DNA from: JACVRW01 sp034664085
GTDB lineage: Bacteria > Actinomycetota > Thermoleophilia > Solirubrobacterales > Thermoleophilaceae
Length of the DNA: 64,000 bases
Direction of reading: 5' to 3'
NCBI GenBank assembly: GCA_034664085.1
Contig: JAXDII010000025.1
Coordinates: 1 to 64,000 of the forward strand
In this document: positions 8,276 to 15,979 of the stretch, piece by piece
Position numbering within the stretch: the first letter of the stretch is position 1
Layout of the letters: each line of letters starts with the position of its first letter
The notes under the pieces: model-generated
Told to the model about the DNA's origin: nothing
Databases searched by the model: none
Seen by the model: the letters and a program-made list of their open reading frames with translations, nothing else
Position numbers and translations under genes: made by a program

Positions 8276-8744
8276 CGGGACAGCGACGGTGACCCTCCCC
8301 ACCGATGAGCAGATCCTCATCACCCGGGAGTTCGACGCGCCCCGGCACCTCGTCTACCGGGCGTGGACCACGCCCGAGCTGGTCAAGCGCTGGTGGAGCG
8401 GAGACCGCGGCGAGGTGACGAGCGCCGAGATCGACCTGCGGGTCGGCGGCATGTGGCGGTACGTGATGATGGCCGAGGGCGGCTTCGAAGTCGCCTTCCA
8501 CGGCGAGTACCGCGAGATCGTCCCGAACGAGCGGATCGTCTCGACCGAGGTCTTCGAAGGCATGCCCGAAGGGGAAGCGGTGGACACCCTGACGCTCACC
8601 GAGGTGGACGGGCGCACGACCCTCGAGGTCCTCGTGCAGCACTCGTGCAAGGAGCACCGGGACGCGCACATCAACTCCGGCATGGAGGCCGGCATGCAGG
8701 AGTCGATGAACCACCTGGAGCTGGTCGCGGTGTCGCTGCGGTGA
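8262..8744 (+). CDS. SRPBCC (AHSA1-like) domain protein
   Basis: 160 residues of the START/Bet v1-like fold. The opening ITREFDAPRHLVYRAWTTPELVKRWW is diagnostic for activator-of-Hsp90-like proteins, followed by VGGMWRYVMM and a C-terminal helix ending in SMNHLELVA. Such proteins bind hydrophobic ligands; the actual ligand is unknown. The start at 8262 has a strong AAGGAGGAAGG ribosome site inside the end of arsR. ArsR-SRPBCC pairs are common, and the regulator presumably responds to the same ligand or stress. Confidence 0.88.
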   Translation: MAVSSGTATVTLPTDEQILITREFDAPRHLVYRAWTTPELVKRWWSGDRGEVTSAEIDLRVGGMWRYVMMAEGGFEVAFHGEYREIVPNERIVSTEVFEGMPEGEAVDTLTLTEVDGRTTLEVLVQHSCKEHRDAHINSGMEAGMQESMNHLELVAVSLR

Positions 8745-8754
8745 GCGGGCTCTG

Positions 8755-9396
8755 TCAGCTATGCGCCACGCGTGCGTGGCTCGTGCCCGAAAGGGCCGCG
8801 GTGATGCCGAGTCCGATGTAGACGCCGCCGCTCAGCTTCGCCAGGCGGCGCCGTGCACGCTGGCCGCTGCGCAGCCGGCCGCCCACCGCGGCGGCCAGCA
8901 GCACGTACGCGCCGTCGCTGAGGATGGCGAGCAGCGTGAAGATCGTGCCCAGGACCAGGATCTGGACCGCGATCGGGCCGCCTGAGGGGCCCACGAACTG
9001 AGGCAGGAAAGCGAGGAAGAAGATCGCGACCTTGGGGTTGAGGAGCTGGACGAGCATGCCCCGGAGAAAGAGCCGCGAGCGAGCGCTCGACACGGCCTCC
9101 TCCGGCTCCTCACGCGCGAGCAGCTTGCGCACGCCGAGATAGACGAGGTAAGCCGCACCGGCGTACTTGACGACCGTGAACCCGACCTCGGAGGCGGCGA
9201 TCAGCCCGGTGAGCCCGGCGGCAGCAGCAAGGGCGTAGGCGAACGTGCCCGCCTCGACACCCAGCACCGAGACGATCCCCGCCGCCCGCCCCTGATCGAG
9301 GCTGCGCGTGACGATGTAGATGACCGCAGGCCCCGGGACGGCCAAGAGAGCCAGGCTCGCGCCGACGAACAGCAGAAGTGTCGATGCCTCCGGCAC
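8755..9396 (-). CDS. LysE/RhtB-family exporter
   Basis: 213 residues with six membrane helices: FVGASLALLAVPGPAVIYIV at the start, GAAYLVYLGVRKLLA in the middle, and LLNPKVAIFFLAFLPQFV. It is a paralogue of the exporter at 7,222-7,845. The two lie on either side of the ArsR/SRPBCC pair and both point leftward. The ATG at 9396 gives the expected N-terminus. The substrate is likely an amino acid or a small toxic metabolite. Confidence 0.88.
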   Translation of the reverse strand: MPEASTLLLFVGASLALLAVPGPAVIYIVTRSLDQGRAAGIVSVLGVEAGTFAYALAAAAGLTGLIAASEVGFTVVKYAGAAYLVYLGVRKLLAREEPEEAVSSARSRLFLRGMLVQLLNPKVAIFFLAFLPQFVGPSGGPIAVQILVLGTIFTLLAILSDGAYVLLAAAVGGRLRSGQRARRRLAKLSGGVYIGLGITAALSGTSHARVAHS

Positions 9397-9417
9397 CTGG
9401 CGGGCAGGTTAGCCGGC

Positions 9418-9438
9418 AAGCGGACGACGGGGGTCGAA
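9418..9438. repeat. 21-bp copy of the tRNA-Gly 3' end (outer attachment-site remnant)
   Basis: Identical over 21 bp to 29,241-29,261, the 3' end of the tRNA-Gly(CCC) gene (acceptor 3' strand and part of the T arm), and to 15,911-15,931. The orientation is the same in all three copies. It is too short to be a tRNA. It is best read as the far attachment site of an element that integrated into the tRNA 3' end. Confidence 0.65.
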
Positions 9439-9456
9439 TAGGGCGCGGCCGGCGTC

Positions 9457-9499
9457 GAGGGGAGGATCGAGCATCAAATAGATGTCGAATCCTCCTCTC
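9457..9499. repeat. imperfect 19-bp inverted repeat, 5-nt loop
   Basis: Left arm 9457-9475 (GAGGGGAGGATCGAGCATC), loop AAATA, right arm 9481-9499, with only a few mismatches or an offset. It sits just inside the outer tRNA-end repeat, between two divergent genes, so it is not an obvious terminator for either. It could be an end structure of the island or a regulatory hairpin. Confidence 0.5.
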
Positions 9500-9555
9500 A
9501 CGGTCGAACCCGCGAATTTCGGGGTGGGGACGCGCGCCCCGGGTAACTGCAAACC

Positions 9556-10704
9556 GTGCTGCGGCTCGAGCGTGTCCCGCTCGATGGGGTCGCTCCGGCG
9601 GTGGAGGCGATCCGGAGCCGGAACGTCTTCAACACCCGCGAGTGGCTGGACTTCGTCGCGCGGACCCAGAGCGCCGAGGCGATCGTCGCCCATGTGGAGC
9701 TCGACGGCGAGCCCGTCGGGGCCTTCACCGGCCTGGTGGTGCGGCGCTTCGGCGTACGCATCCTGGGCAGTCCCTTCCAGGGCTGGATGACCGGCCCGAT
9801 GGGGTTCAGCCTCGTCCCAGGCGTAGCGCGCCGCGAGGCCATGGCGGCGCTCCTGCCGTTCGCGTTCAAGCAGCTCGGCTGCCTCCACGTCGAGATGATG
9901 GACCGGAGAGCCAGCTTCGAGGAGCTCGGCGGTCTGCGCGCACGGCTCGTCGATTGGCCCACGTTCGAGCTCGACCTGGCCCTGACCGAGGACGATCTCT
10001 TCGCCCACATGACGAGCGCCTGCCGCCGCGCCATTCGCAAGGCCGGGCGCGAGGGCGTGCGGGTCGAGGAGGCGCACGGGGTCGAGTTCGCCGACGAGTA
10101 CTACGCCCAGCTGCTGGACGTGTTCGAGAAGCAGGGGCGGCGTCCGCCCTACGGCGTCGAGCGCGTACGCGAGATGATCCGCTGCCTCGAGGCGAGCGGC
10201 AACCTGCTGATGCTCCGGGCGGTCACCAGGGACGACGAGCGGATCGCGACGGCGATCTTCCTGGTGCGTGACGACTTCGCCTACTTCTGGGGTGGCGCGA
10301 GCTGGCGCAGCCACCAGATCCTGCGGCCGAACGAGGCCGTCTTCTGGTACGCGGTCCGGCGCTTCAGGGAGCGCGGCGTCCCGATGCTCGACCTGGGCGG
10401 CGGCGGCGACTACAAGCGCAAGTTCGGCGCGCGCGAGCGCCACATCCCGCTCCTGCGCAAGTCGCGGGTTCCGGGCATGCTGGCGCTGCGCGATCTCGCG
10501 GCCCGCATCTACAAGCGGCGGGCGACGCGGGCACCGGGCCTGAAGCCGGTCCCGAAGACGCAGCGGGGGCAGACGGCGTTCCCGCGCGCCACCGCGAGCG
10601 GGCTGCGCCCACGCGAGCGCCCGGCGGAGGCGGAAGCGTCCGTGCCGGCGGAGGGCGAGCCGAGCGTAGATCCGCGCGTTGAGGCAGATCCGCTTCAGCA
10701 TTGA
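9556..10704 (+). CDS. FemAB/GNAT-fold acyltransferase
   Basis: 382 residues from GTG 9556, the only sensible start. It resembles FemAB-like or GNAT-like proteins (Acetyltransf_6 type): a duplicated GNAT fold with a central MTSACRRAIRKAGREGVRVEE helix, EYYAQLLDVFEKQGRRPPYG, an ATAIFLVRDDFAYFWGGASW strand pair, and a C-terminal LDLGGGGDYKRKFGARE. Such proteins transfer aminoacyl or acyl groups to cell-wall or polysaccharide precursors. The last 60 residues or so are basic, Pro/Arg-rich and probably disordered. It is the first gene inside the left island. The exact acceptor is unknown. Confidence 0.75.
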   Translation: MLRLERVPLDGVAPAVEAIRSRNVFNTREWLDFVARTQSAEAIVAHVELDGEPVGAFTGLVVRRFGVRILGSPFQGWMTGPMGFSLVPGVARREAMAALLPFAFKQLGCLHVEMMDRRASFEELGGLRARLVDWPTFELDLALTEDDLFAHMTSACRRAIRKAGREGVRVEEAHGVEFADEYYAQLLDVFEKQGRRPPYGVERVREMIRCLEASGNLLMLRAVTRDDERIATAIFLVRDDFAYFWGGASWRSHQILRPNEAVFWYAVRRFRERGVPMLDLGGGGDYKRKFGARERHIPLLRKSRVPGMLALRDLAARIYKRRATRAPGLKPVPKTQRGQTAFPRATASGLRPRERPAEAEASVPAEGEPSVDPRVEADPLQH

Positions 10705-10956
10705 CGATCCGAGGAGCGGACTTTCGGGCGAAAGCAGCGGCGTTGGAACCGCTATGGACGAGGACCATCAGCGGAAACCAGCGCTCGCGGGAAGCATCGG
10801 GCGGGTCGCGCGTCACCGTCCTCGCGGCGCACTCGCTCGGCATGGGAAGCAGCAGCGAGGGCGCGTTCGGCCCGGCGGTCGTCACTAGAGCGTTCGCGCA
10901 AACGCGAGAGCGAGTGGCCGGTTCTGAATTGCCACCCAAGATCCGGGGCGGTTCAC

Positions 10957-11616
10957 CTAACCCGGGTGTGCAAGCGGGGCGCGTGCCGAGACTGCCGACT
11001 GGCTTCGCGCAAAGAGCAGCACTGCGGCGATGAATAGCGCCAGCCCGATCGGGCCGTAGGGCGGCGGGTGGGCGGTGATAAGGAACCCGGAGAGCCCAAG
11101 CAGGATAGGAACCGACACGGGCGCGTCAGCGTGACTCCGAAGTGCCACCCCGGCCGCGATCATCGCGGTGATGAAGGCAAGGCTGCCGATGCTGCCCAAT
11201 ACGCCGAAGGCGCGGATGAGAACGTTGTCGTTGTAGTCCTCAACCAGACCTGCCGCCGTCGCCCGCTCGCCCTCTGGGAGCCCGTTGATCTCGTTGACCA
11301 GAATCCCGGAGCCGATCCCTACGAGCGCCTCCCAAGCCCCGTACACCAGCACGAATAACACGAGGGCGACCCGACTGACCTGCGCCGCCGCGCCGTCGAC
11401 CCCGCGCAGGAGCAGATAGACCGCGACACCCATCAGCGGGATGAAGACCAGCATCCCGAGGTGGACTACAAGCCACGGCGTGAGCTTGTCACTCAGGTCC
11501 GCGTACGTGATCGCCTCGCCCTCCCCCGTCGGATGGAACAACAGGAGCACCGCCCAAGCGAGTGGCACCCCGATCAGGAAGGCGAGTAGTTCGCGAGAGA
11601 ACCGAGGCGAGTCCAT
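10957..11616 (-). CDS. multi-pass membrane protein of unknown function
   Basis: 219 residues from ATG 11616, preceded by a good AAGGAG site; the longer frame to 11712 lacks one. About six hydrophobic helices are visible, for example LLAFLIGVPLAWAVLLLF, WLVVHLGMLVFIPLMGVAVYLL, VALVLFVLVYGAWEALVGIG, and a C-terminal pair ending in ALFIAAVLLFARS. I do not recognise a named family, though the architecture recalls small DUF4386-like membrane proteins, one of which lies broken nearby. It is convergent with the FemAB-like gene. Confidence 0.65.
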   Translation of the reverse strand: MDSPRFSRELLAFLIGVPLAWAVLLLFHPTGEGEAITYADLSDKLTPWLVVHLGMLVFIPLMGVAVYLLLRGVDGAAAQVSRVALVLFVLVYGAWEALVGIGSGILVNEINGLPEGERATAAGLVEDYNDNVLIRAFGVLGSIGSLAFITAMIAAGVALRSHADAPVSVPILLGLSGFLITAHPPPYGPIGLALFIAAVLLFARSQSAVSARAPLAHPG

Positions 11617-11883
11617 CAGGGACTCCTTCCAGCCGGGTGTAGGGCGACCGTACACCGGCACGGCCGCCGCTTGAAGAGCCCCGCCGATGCTCGAGGGGTG
11701 TGGGGCCACCAATCACCACCTGCCTCATCGTCAAGGGCTTCAAGCCGTCCCCGATCCTCGACGACAGCCCGGTACGCCCGAGGGGGCGAGGGCTCCGGGA
11801 GTGCTGACCTGGTGGCGGTAACGCACCGTGCCATCGGAGAGGAATTCCACTGCTCATGACGTACAGACCGCAGGTCGATTTCC

Positions 11884-12575
11884 GTGCCTGAGCAGGCACC
11901 ACAACAGCGCCAAAGGGCTCGAATCGCCGGCTGGCTCATGGCCTTGACGTTTCCCACGTCCATCCCCGCCGCGCTCATTCTCTACGACCCGGTGCTCAAC
12001 GACACCGACTACATCCTCGGTGCCGGCGACGACACCCGCGTCACGCTGGGCGCCCCCTCTAAATCTTCCTGATGATCCGCAACGTCGGCACGGCGGTCGT
12101 GATGTTTCCGATCCTCAGGCGATACAGCGAAACCCTCTCGCTTAGCTACGTCGCCTCGCGCACAATCGAGGCGACGATCATCGGGGTCGGCGCGATCAGC
12201 CTGCTCTCCGTCGTCACCCTGCGCGACGACCTGGCCGCGTCCATCGGCGCGGAAGGAACCTCGCTCGACATCGCAGGGCAGACCCTTGTCGCGACCCACG
12301 ACTGGACGTTCCTGCTCGGGCCGGGATTCTGCGTCGGCGTCAACGGCATCCTGCTCGGCTGGCTGATGTACCGCACTGGATTGATGCCGCCACGGCTCGC
12401 GATGCTGGGCGTCATCGGCGGTCCGCTGATCTTCGTGTCATCGATCGCGGTCCTGTTCGGCGCCTGCGAGCAGGACGGCCTGCACGCCCTCTTCTCGGTG
12501 CCCGAGGGCCTCGACGACGCTCGGTATACCGGAGGGGACGGGGCCTCCCTGCGCCCTGCGGCGGCTGCACCGTAG
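11884..12575 (+). pseudogene. DUF4386 membrane protein, frameshifted
   Basis: Two adjacent reading frames together give a DUF4386 protein. Frame one (11884-12072) reads IAGWLMALTFPTSIPAALIL then LNDTDYILGAGDDTRVTLGA. Frame two (12072-12575) continues IRNVGTAVVMFPILRRY, SLSYVASRTIEATIIGVGAI and HDWTFLLGPGFCVGVNGILL. The break at about 12,050-12,070 looks like a one-base loss plus an in-frame TAA. A second frame change near 12,515 destroys the usual C-terminus: LGI reappears in another frame. At least two lesions make a sequencing error less likely than genuine decay. Confidence 0.7.
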
Positions 12576-12953
12576 ACGTTGCCTACGGCAGCAGTACTGC
12601 TTTGGACGAAAGCGGGAGCGACCCGCGGGCTCCCGCTGTGCATGGAAAGGAGAAGCTCGGTGCGTCGGTGAGACGGCAGTTTCGCTGCTCGACGCACTCA
12701 GCGATCAACGTCAGACGAGGGACGCCAGCACATCCTTGACTTTCGCCCCCGGACGCGAGGAGAGTGGGTTCCACCCCAAGGGAAGCGTCCTCGGTCGAGA
12801 TCGACCGAGGGGGCGAGCAGGAAGGCGGGCTCGTACTTATTTCCGCAGCCCAGGCTCCGCAGCGTCGACGTTCTGGCCGCGTTGGCGCGCGCTGCGCGGG
12901 TTGGTGAGCCCGGCGTCGCCCTGTTAGGGCGTTCCCGACCGATGGAGGTCAGC
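12576..12953. other. gene-free stretch with a 22-bp near-perfect palindrome
   Basis: No supported gene. The only structure I see is a palindrome at 12,789-12,810: 10-bp arms beginning CCTCGGTCGA around a two-base centre. It is not followed by a T-run, so it is more likely an operator or an RNA hairpin than a classic terminator. The VOC gene that follows has its own ribosome site at 12,944-12,948. Confidence 0.5.
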
Positions 12954-13433
12954 ATGAGCAGCACCGGCGCGCGCCCCGGTGGTTCGACGGAGGTCCCGGA
13001 AGTGGGGACGATCGACATGAAGCTCGAGGTCGTGACGTTGCCTGTCTCCGATGTCGAGCGGGCAAAGAGCTTCTACCAGAGCCTTGGATGGCGGCTGGAC
13101 GCCGACCTGACCGCCGGCGACCACTTCCGGGGGGTGCAGTTCACGCCGCCCCGGTCGCAGTGCTCGATCCACTTCGGCAAGGGCATCACCACATGCGAGC
13201 CTGGCTCCGTTCAGCGTTTGGAGCTGGTCGTGGAGGACATCGACTCCGCCCGGGACGATCTCATCGGCCGTGGCGTGGACGTCAGCGAGGTGTACGAGCA
13301 GCGGCCCCCGGGCCTCGAGTCGGTGCCAGGGCGCTCGTATTTCGCGTACGCATCGTTCAGCGATCCGGATGGCAACGGCTGGCTACTCCAAGAGGTCACG
13401 ACGCGGCTACCCGGCCGGGAATGGGAGGACTGA
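12954..13433 (+). CDS. VOC (glyoxalase/bleomycin-resistance fold) protein
   Basis: 159 residues. ATG 12954 is chosen because GGAGG at 12,944-12,948 precedes it; in-frame starts further upstream have none. It begins with a flexible 20-residue tail, then a single VOC module: KLEVVTLPVSDVERAKSFYQ, LGWRLDADLT, a central SVQRLELVVEDIDSARDDLI and a terminal FSDPDGNGWLLQEV. The family includes metal-dependent dioxygenases, isomerases and drug-binding proteins; the substrate cannot be read here. It is followed 2 nt later by its small partner gene. Confidence 0.82.
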   Translation: MSSTGARPGGSTEVPEVGTIDMKLEVVTLPVSDVERAKSFYQSLGWRLDADLTAGDHFRGVQFTPPRSQCSIHFGKGITTCEPGSVQRLELVVEDIDSARDDLIGRGVDVSEVYEQRPPGLESVPGRSYFAYASFSDPDGNGWLLQEVTTRLPGREWED

Positions 13434-13435
13434 CC

Positions 13436-13636
13436 ATGGAAGTCGCCTCCCTGGCAGATCTGCTGCACGAGACGGCCGAACATCACGGCTCGTTCGAGGC
13501 GGTGGCCCCCCGGCACGACTGGTGGGACTGGTACGCGGCGTACATGGACGCTCGCCAGAGCGGGAGCACTCCGGACGAGGCCTCCGCCGCCGCCGGGCGC
13601 TACATGGCGGAGGTCAAGCACGTCGTCGTCGTGTGA
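13436..13636 (+). CDS. small VOC-associated protein
   Basis: 66 residues: LADLLHETAEHHGSFEAVAP, then HDWWDWYAAYMDARQSG and a closing Ala-rich helix. Sequences of this type (HHxxxExxxPxHxWWDWYAAY) are found, from memory, beside or fused to actinobacterial VOC proteins. The ATG follows the VOC stop by 2 nt with GGGAGGAC upstream, so the two are co-translated. Its function is unknown; a helper or partner subunit of the VOC protein is the natural inference. Confidence 0.72.
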   Translation: MEVASLADLLHETAEHHGSFEAVAPRHDWWDWYAAYMDARQSGSTPDEASAAAGRYMAEVKHVVVV

Positions 13637-13817
13637 CCCCGGCACTCGCCGCCTGACCACAGTCCCCCGCATCCGGCGGGTCTCCGGTGAAGCGGAAGCG
13701 TCAAGGCCGCCTTCCGGTATTTCGGCGAAAGGGTGCAAGCGGTGGCTCGCGCAACGCATGGAAAACAGGGGCGCCCCGAGCGGACGGGTTCAGGGCTACT
13801 GCGTGTCGCGCGCTGCC

Positions 13818-14696
13818 TCAGCTCTGGTTGGTCGCCCGCGCCGACTCGTGGTCGGCCGTGGCCGCCCAGCTGCCGAGGAGCTTCAGCGCCTCCTCTGAGC
13901 GCGAGCCCGGCTCGGCGGTGTAGGTGAAGATCGTCAGCCCGGGGTCTGCGGCGAGGTCCAGCCGGTTGAAGGTCAGGTGGAGCTCGCCGACGACGGGATG
14001 ATTGAAGTGCTTGACGCCGGTGTTGTGGAAGCGGACGTTGTGGGCGGCCCAGCGGGCGCGGAACGCCTCGCTCTGTGTTGCGAGCTCGCCGACGAGGTCT
14101 GAGAGGTCGCGGTTGTACGGGTCGCGGCCGGCGGCAGAGCGCAGGATGGCGACGGATTCGGTGGCGACGCGGTCCCAGTCGCCGTAGGACGCCTGTGCTC
14201 GCGGGTCGAGGAAGACAAACCGGGCGGTGTTGACCGGCCGCGCGGGCGTGGCGTACAGCTCGGAGAACAGCGCGAGTCCAAGCTGGTTGGCGGCAAGGAT
14301 GTCGAGGCGCTCGTTGCCCACGAATGCGGCGGCGCCGGTGATCGCGTCGAGGGTCCACTGGACCTCGGGCCGGACGCGCTCCTTGGTCTGGCGCCGACGA
14401 GGCCGCGCTGGCGTGGGGTGTGCGGCGCGGGCGAGGTCGAAGAGGTGGGCGTGCTCGGCGTCGTCGAGCTGGAGCGCTCTAGCCAGTGCCTCCAGCACGC
14501 TCTCGGAGGCCCCGCTCATGTCTCCGCGCTCCAGGCGGGTGTAGTACGGAACGCTGACGCCGGCCAGGACGGCGACCTCTTCGCGGCGAAGTCCGGGAAC
14601 GCGCCGACTGCCGTAGGAGGCCAACCCCGCCTGCTCGGGCGTGATACGGGCGCGGCGGGAGGTGAGGAACTCGCGGATGTCCTGCTTCGTGTCCAC
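13818..14696 (-). CDS. XRE-type regulator with MmyB-like ligand-binding domain
   Basis: 292 residues from GTG 14696. An N-terminal helix-turn-helix covers about residues 5-75, with the family-typical YGSRRVPGLRREEVAVLAGV and SVPYYTRLERGD. A roughly 180-residue MmyB-like domain follows, with the characteristic LDILAANQLGLALFSE, RFVFLDPRAQ and FNHPVVGELHLTFNRLDL. These regulators usually sit divergent from the oxidoreductase they control. Here an aldo/keto reductase starts 132 nt away in the other direction. Confidence 0.88.
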   Translation of the reverse strand: MDTKQDIREFLTSRRARITPEQAGLASYGSRRVPGLRREEVAVLAGVSVPYYTRLERGDMSGASESVLEALARALQLDDAEHAHLFDLARAAHPTPARPRRRQTKERVRPEVQWTLDAITGAAAFVGNERLDILAANQLGLALFSELYATPARPVNTARFVFLDPRAQASYGDWDRVATESVAILRSAAGRDPYNRDLSDLVGELATQSEAFRARWAAHNVRFHNTGVKHFNHPVVGELHLTFNRLDLAADPGLTIFTYTAEPGSRSEEALKLLGSWAATADHESARATNQS

Positions 14697-14828
14697 GAGA
14701 CGCAGCGTAGACCCAGTTGTCCGCGGCTGGGGGACCCTGACAGTACCTCTCTCAACAGGGACTCCCACCTTCGCGAGATCCGCGCTTTGCTGACAGCCAT
14801 GACTTCCACGAAGGCCGGAGGCTCCCTG

Positions 14829-15806
14829 ATGAAGCACGTTTCGCTAGGCGGACTTGATGTCTCGCGCATCGGACTCGGCACGATGGCGATGTCCGGCTAT
14901 TACCTCGATCCGAGCAGCAGCGAGCGCGAGTCGATCCGCACGATCCAGCGGGCGCTCGAGTTGGGCGTCACCCACATCGACACCGCCGAGATCTACGGCC
15001 CCTACGCGAACGAGGAACTCGTCGGCCGCGCCCTCGAGGGGCGTCGCGACGACGTGGTGGTGGCGACGAAGTTCGGCCTGGTCTCGCACGCCGGCGGTGG
15101 CCCAGGAGCTCTCGACAGCACGCCGGCGAACATCCGGACGGCGGTCGAGGGTTCCCTGAAGCGGCTGGGTACCGACCGCCTCGACCTCTACTACCAGCAC
15201 CGGGTCGACCCGAACACGCCCATCGAGGACACCGTCGGCGCCATGGCCGAGCTGGTGGCCGAGGGAAAGGTCCTACACATCGGCCTGTCCGAGGCCGGAC
15301 CCGAGACGATCCGCCGCGCCCACGCTGTGCACCCGATCGCCGCGCTTCAGACCGAGTACTCCCTGTGGACCCGTGACCCGGAGGCTGATCTGCTGCCGCT
15401 GCTGCGCGAGCTGGGCATCGGCTTCGTGCCCTACTCGCCGCTCGGGCACGGCTTCCTCACCGGGACGATCCGCTCCTCCGAGGAGCTGAGCGACGACGAC
15501 TGGCGGAAGACCAACCCGCGCTTCACCGAGGGCAACTTCGAGAAGAACCTCCGCATCGTGGACGATGTCGAGGCCGTCGCGTCCGAGGTCGATGCCTCAC
15601 CGGCGCAGGTTGCGTTGGCGTGGCTGCTCGCCCAGGGCGACGACATCGCCCCGATCCCCGGTACCAAGCGAGTTTCCCGGGTCGAGGAGAACACGGCTGC
15701 GGACGGCATCGAGCTGAGCGCCGAACAGATCCGACGCCTCGACGATCTCACCCCGGCCAGCGGCGAGCGCCACGAGGAGGCGAACATGTCCACCATCGAC
15801 CGCTGA
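14829..15806 (+). CDS. aldo/keto reductase
   Basis: 325 residues, a TIM-barrel NADPH-dependent reductase. The catalytic tetrad is visible: Asp and Tyr in HIDTAEIYGPYANEE, Lys in VVATKFGL, and His in LDLYYQHRVD. The NADP-binding C-terminal part reads PIPGTKRVSRVEEN. ATG 14829 has GGAGG 7 nt upstream; an earlier in-frame ATG at 14799 would add ten residues. It is probably controlled by the divergent MmyB-type regulator. The carbonyl substrate is unknown. The gene ends about 100 bp before the middle tRNA-end repeat. Confidence 0.9.
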   Translation: MKHVSLGGLDVSRIGLGTMAMSGYYLDPSSSERESIRTIQRALELGVTHIDTAEIYGPYANEELVGRALEGRRDDVVVATKFGLVSHAGGGPGALDSTPANIRTAVEGSLKRLGTDRLDLYYQHRVDPNTPIEDTVGAMAELVAEGKVLHIGLSEAGPETIRRAHAVHPIAALQTEYSLWTRDPEADLLPLLRELGIGFVPYSPLGHGFLTGTIRSSEELSDDDWRKTNPRFTEGNFEKNLRIVDDVEAVASEVDASPAQVALAWLLAQGDDIAPIPGTKRVSRVEENTAADGIELSAEQIRRLDDLTPASGERHEEANMSTIDR

Positions 15807-15910
15807 CCGCCAGCGGTCCCGAGCGGCTTCCAGCGGATTCAGGCGTCCCCATCGCTTCCCTAGGGATGCTCGACTGTCGCTCCGCGGGGCGAGTTTTTGC
15901 TTGGGAAGCG

Positions 15911-15939
15911 AAGCGGACGACGGGGGTCGAACCCGCGAC
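15911..15939. repeat. 29-bp copy of the tRNA-Gly 3' end (inner attachment-site remnant)
   Basis: Identical to 29,241-29,269 over 29 bp, covering the acceptor 3' strand and the whole T arm of tRNA-Gly(CCC). The rest of the tRNA is absent. It is in the same orientation as the intact tRNA and separates the FemAB-to-reductase segment from the HIRAN/NurA/HerA/SbcDC segment. A site-specific element that inserted in the tRNA would leave exactly this. Confidence 0.75.
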
Positions 15940-15979
15940 TTGCCGGCGGCCCCGAACGGCGTGGAATGACCCCGGCGGC

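Noticed and set aside
12789..12810. Rho-independent terminator
   Set aside because: The hairpin is strong but no T-run follows on either strand.
15911..15939. Possible second tRNA gene
   Set aside because: Only the acceptor 3' strand and T arm are present; D arm and anticodon arm are missing, so it cannot fold as a tRNA.
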